Assembly (NCBI GenBank): GCA_016283075.1
Contig: JAEEMF010000045.1
Location: 1 to 13,851, forward strand
Length of the DNA stretch: 13,851 bases
Origin: Bacilli bacterium
GTDB lineage: Bacteria > Bacillota_I > Bacilli_A > RF39 > UBA660
Direction: 5' to 3'
A model generated the notes under the pieces. That model saw nothing but the letters and a program-made list of their open reading frames with translations, was not told where the DNA came from and did not search any database. The translations under genes and the position numbers were made by a program. Below, one piece after another: positions 13,212 through 13,851 of this stretch (its first letter is position 1; each line of letters opens with the position of its first letter).

Positions 13212-13851
13212 ATGAAAAAATTTGAAGAACTTGATAAAAGAGATGTTTATGAAGTAGAAACTGATTTATTAAATGAGTGGAAAAAGCAAAATATCCTAGA
13301 CAAAACTATTTCAAATAGAGAAGGAAATAAAACATGGGTTTTCTATGATGGACCTGCTACTGCAAATGGTATGCCAGGACTACATCACATGGTTGCTAAA
13401 TTCTTAAAAGACTCATTCTGTAAATACCATACAATGAAAGGTTCTAAAGTACTTAGAAAAATTGGATGGGATACACATGGTCTTCCAGTAGAAGTTAATG
13501 TTGAAAAGAAACTTGGTTTTACTGGAAAAGCTGATATTGAAAAATATGGTATAGAAGAATTTAATAAACTATGTAAAGAAACAGTATGGGATAATGAAAC
13601 TGCTTTTAGAAAATTAACTGAAGAAATGGGTCAATTTATCGATCTAGATAATCGTTATATCACTTATGATAATAATTATATTGAAACAGAATGGTGGGTT
13701 CCAAAAAAATTTTTTGACGAAGGATTACTCTATGAAGGAGTCAAAATATTGCCTTGGTGTCCAAGATGTGGAACTGGGCTTGCTTCTCATGAAGTGGCTC
13801 AAGGATATGAAACGGTTACAGCTAATACAGTAATTGTGCCTTTTAAGAAAA
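13212..13851 (+). CDS. ileS: Isoleucyl-tRNA synthetase, IleRS2-like, 5' part
   Basis: Class I synthetase that charges tRNA-Ile. The first 213 codons are in the window; the gene runs off the end (the family is usually over 1,000 residues). Landmarks are FYDGPATANGMPGLHHMVAK, GWDTHGLPVEVNVEKKLG, IDLDNRYITYDNNYIETEWW and the zinc site from C183/C186 (WCPRCGTGLASHEV). These match the IleRS2 (eukaryote-like) branch, known for weak binding of mupirocin. The class I signature, normally HxGH, reads G56-L57-H58-H59. The GxHH form is a known variant in some IleRS2 enzymes. The ATG at 13212 follows AAAGGA (13198-13203) by eight bases. Expression is under the isoleucine T-box just upstream. The editing domain and KMSKS motif lie outside the window. 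Confidence 0.95.
   Translation, partial: MKKFEELDKRDVYEVETDLLNEWKKQNILDKTISNREGNKTWVFYDGPATANGMPGLHHMVAKFLKDSFCKYHTMKGSKVLRKIGWDTHGLPVEVNVEKKLGFTGKADIEKYGIEEFNKLCKETVWDNETAFRKLTEEMGQFIDLDNRYITYDNNYIETEWWVPKKFFDEGLLYEGVKILPWCPRCGTGLASHEVAQGYETVTANTVIVPFKK

Noticed and set aside
1..13851. CRISPR arrays, insertion sequences, tRNA or rRNA genes, phage genes.
   Set aside because: No regularly spaced repeats, transposase, cloverleaf or phage structural genes were seen on either strand.

Overview
This is an AT-rich window in which every supported gene lies on the + strand. It looks like chromosome of a walled low-GC member of the Bacillota. I infer the Bacilli / uncultured gut Firmicutes side from four signs: a single-chain (alpha2) glycyl-tRNA synthetase, T-box riboswitches, a SepF-DivIVA-IleS cluster, and a full set of peptidoglycan genes. 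The standard code fits: every recognisable family is intact without reading TGA as Trp, and one gene ends in TGA.

Layout. (1) 1-640: the tail of a DUF212 (divergent PAP2-like) membrane protein, a terminator, then the decayed N-terminal part of a DUF1016/YhcG-type nuclease gene. (2) 641-1462: an exported or membrane-anchored protein of unknown role with a possible discoidin-like C-terminal domain. (3) 1463-3049: a consensus promoter, an unusually short glycine T-box leader, glyS and a terminator. (4) 3074-6535: a YfhO-family membrane glycosyltransferase followed by an unknown tail-anchored coiled-coil protein. (5) 6537-11969: a cell-envelope cluster with a FemAB-type aminoacyltransferase, a MurJ/YtgP-type flippase (14-nt overlap), a PLP amino-acid racemase and an ATP-grasp ligase, closed by a strong terminator. 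(6) 12047-13851: sepF, divIVA, an isoleucine T-box and the 5' part of ileS.

How the genes fit together. Regions 4-6 are mostly about building and placing the cell wall. The racemase could make a D-amino acid, the ATP-grasp enzyme could ligate it, FemAB could add amino acids from tRNA to the stem peptide, and the flippase would export lipid II. SepF and DivIVA position division and septal or polar growth. The two tRNA synthetases are each controlled by uncharged tRNA through their own T-box.

The most interesting points are the racemase with Tyr-to-His at the specificity-gate position, sitting directly before a D-aspartate-ligase-like ATP-grasp protein; the IleRS with a GxHH signature motif instead of HxGH; the tiny glycine T-box decoding region; and the nested terminator/antiterminator layout in both T-boxes. 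Several start codons were moved downstream to match clear Shine-Dalgarno sequences.
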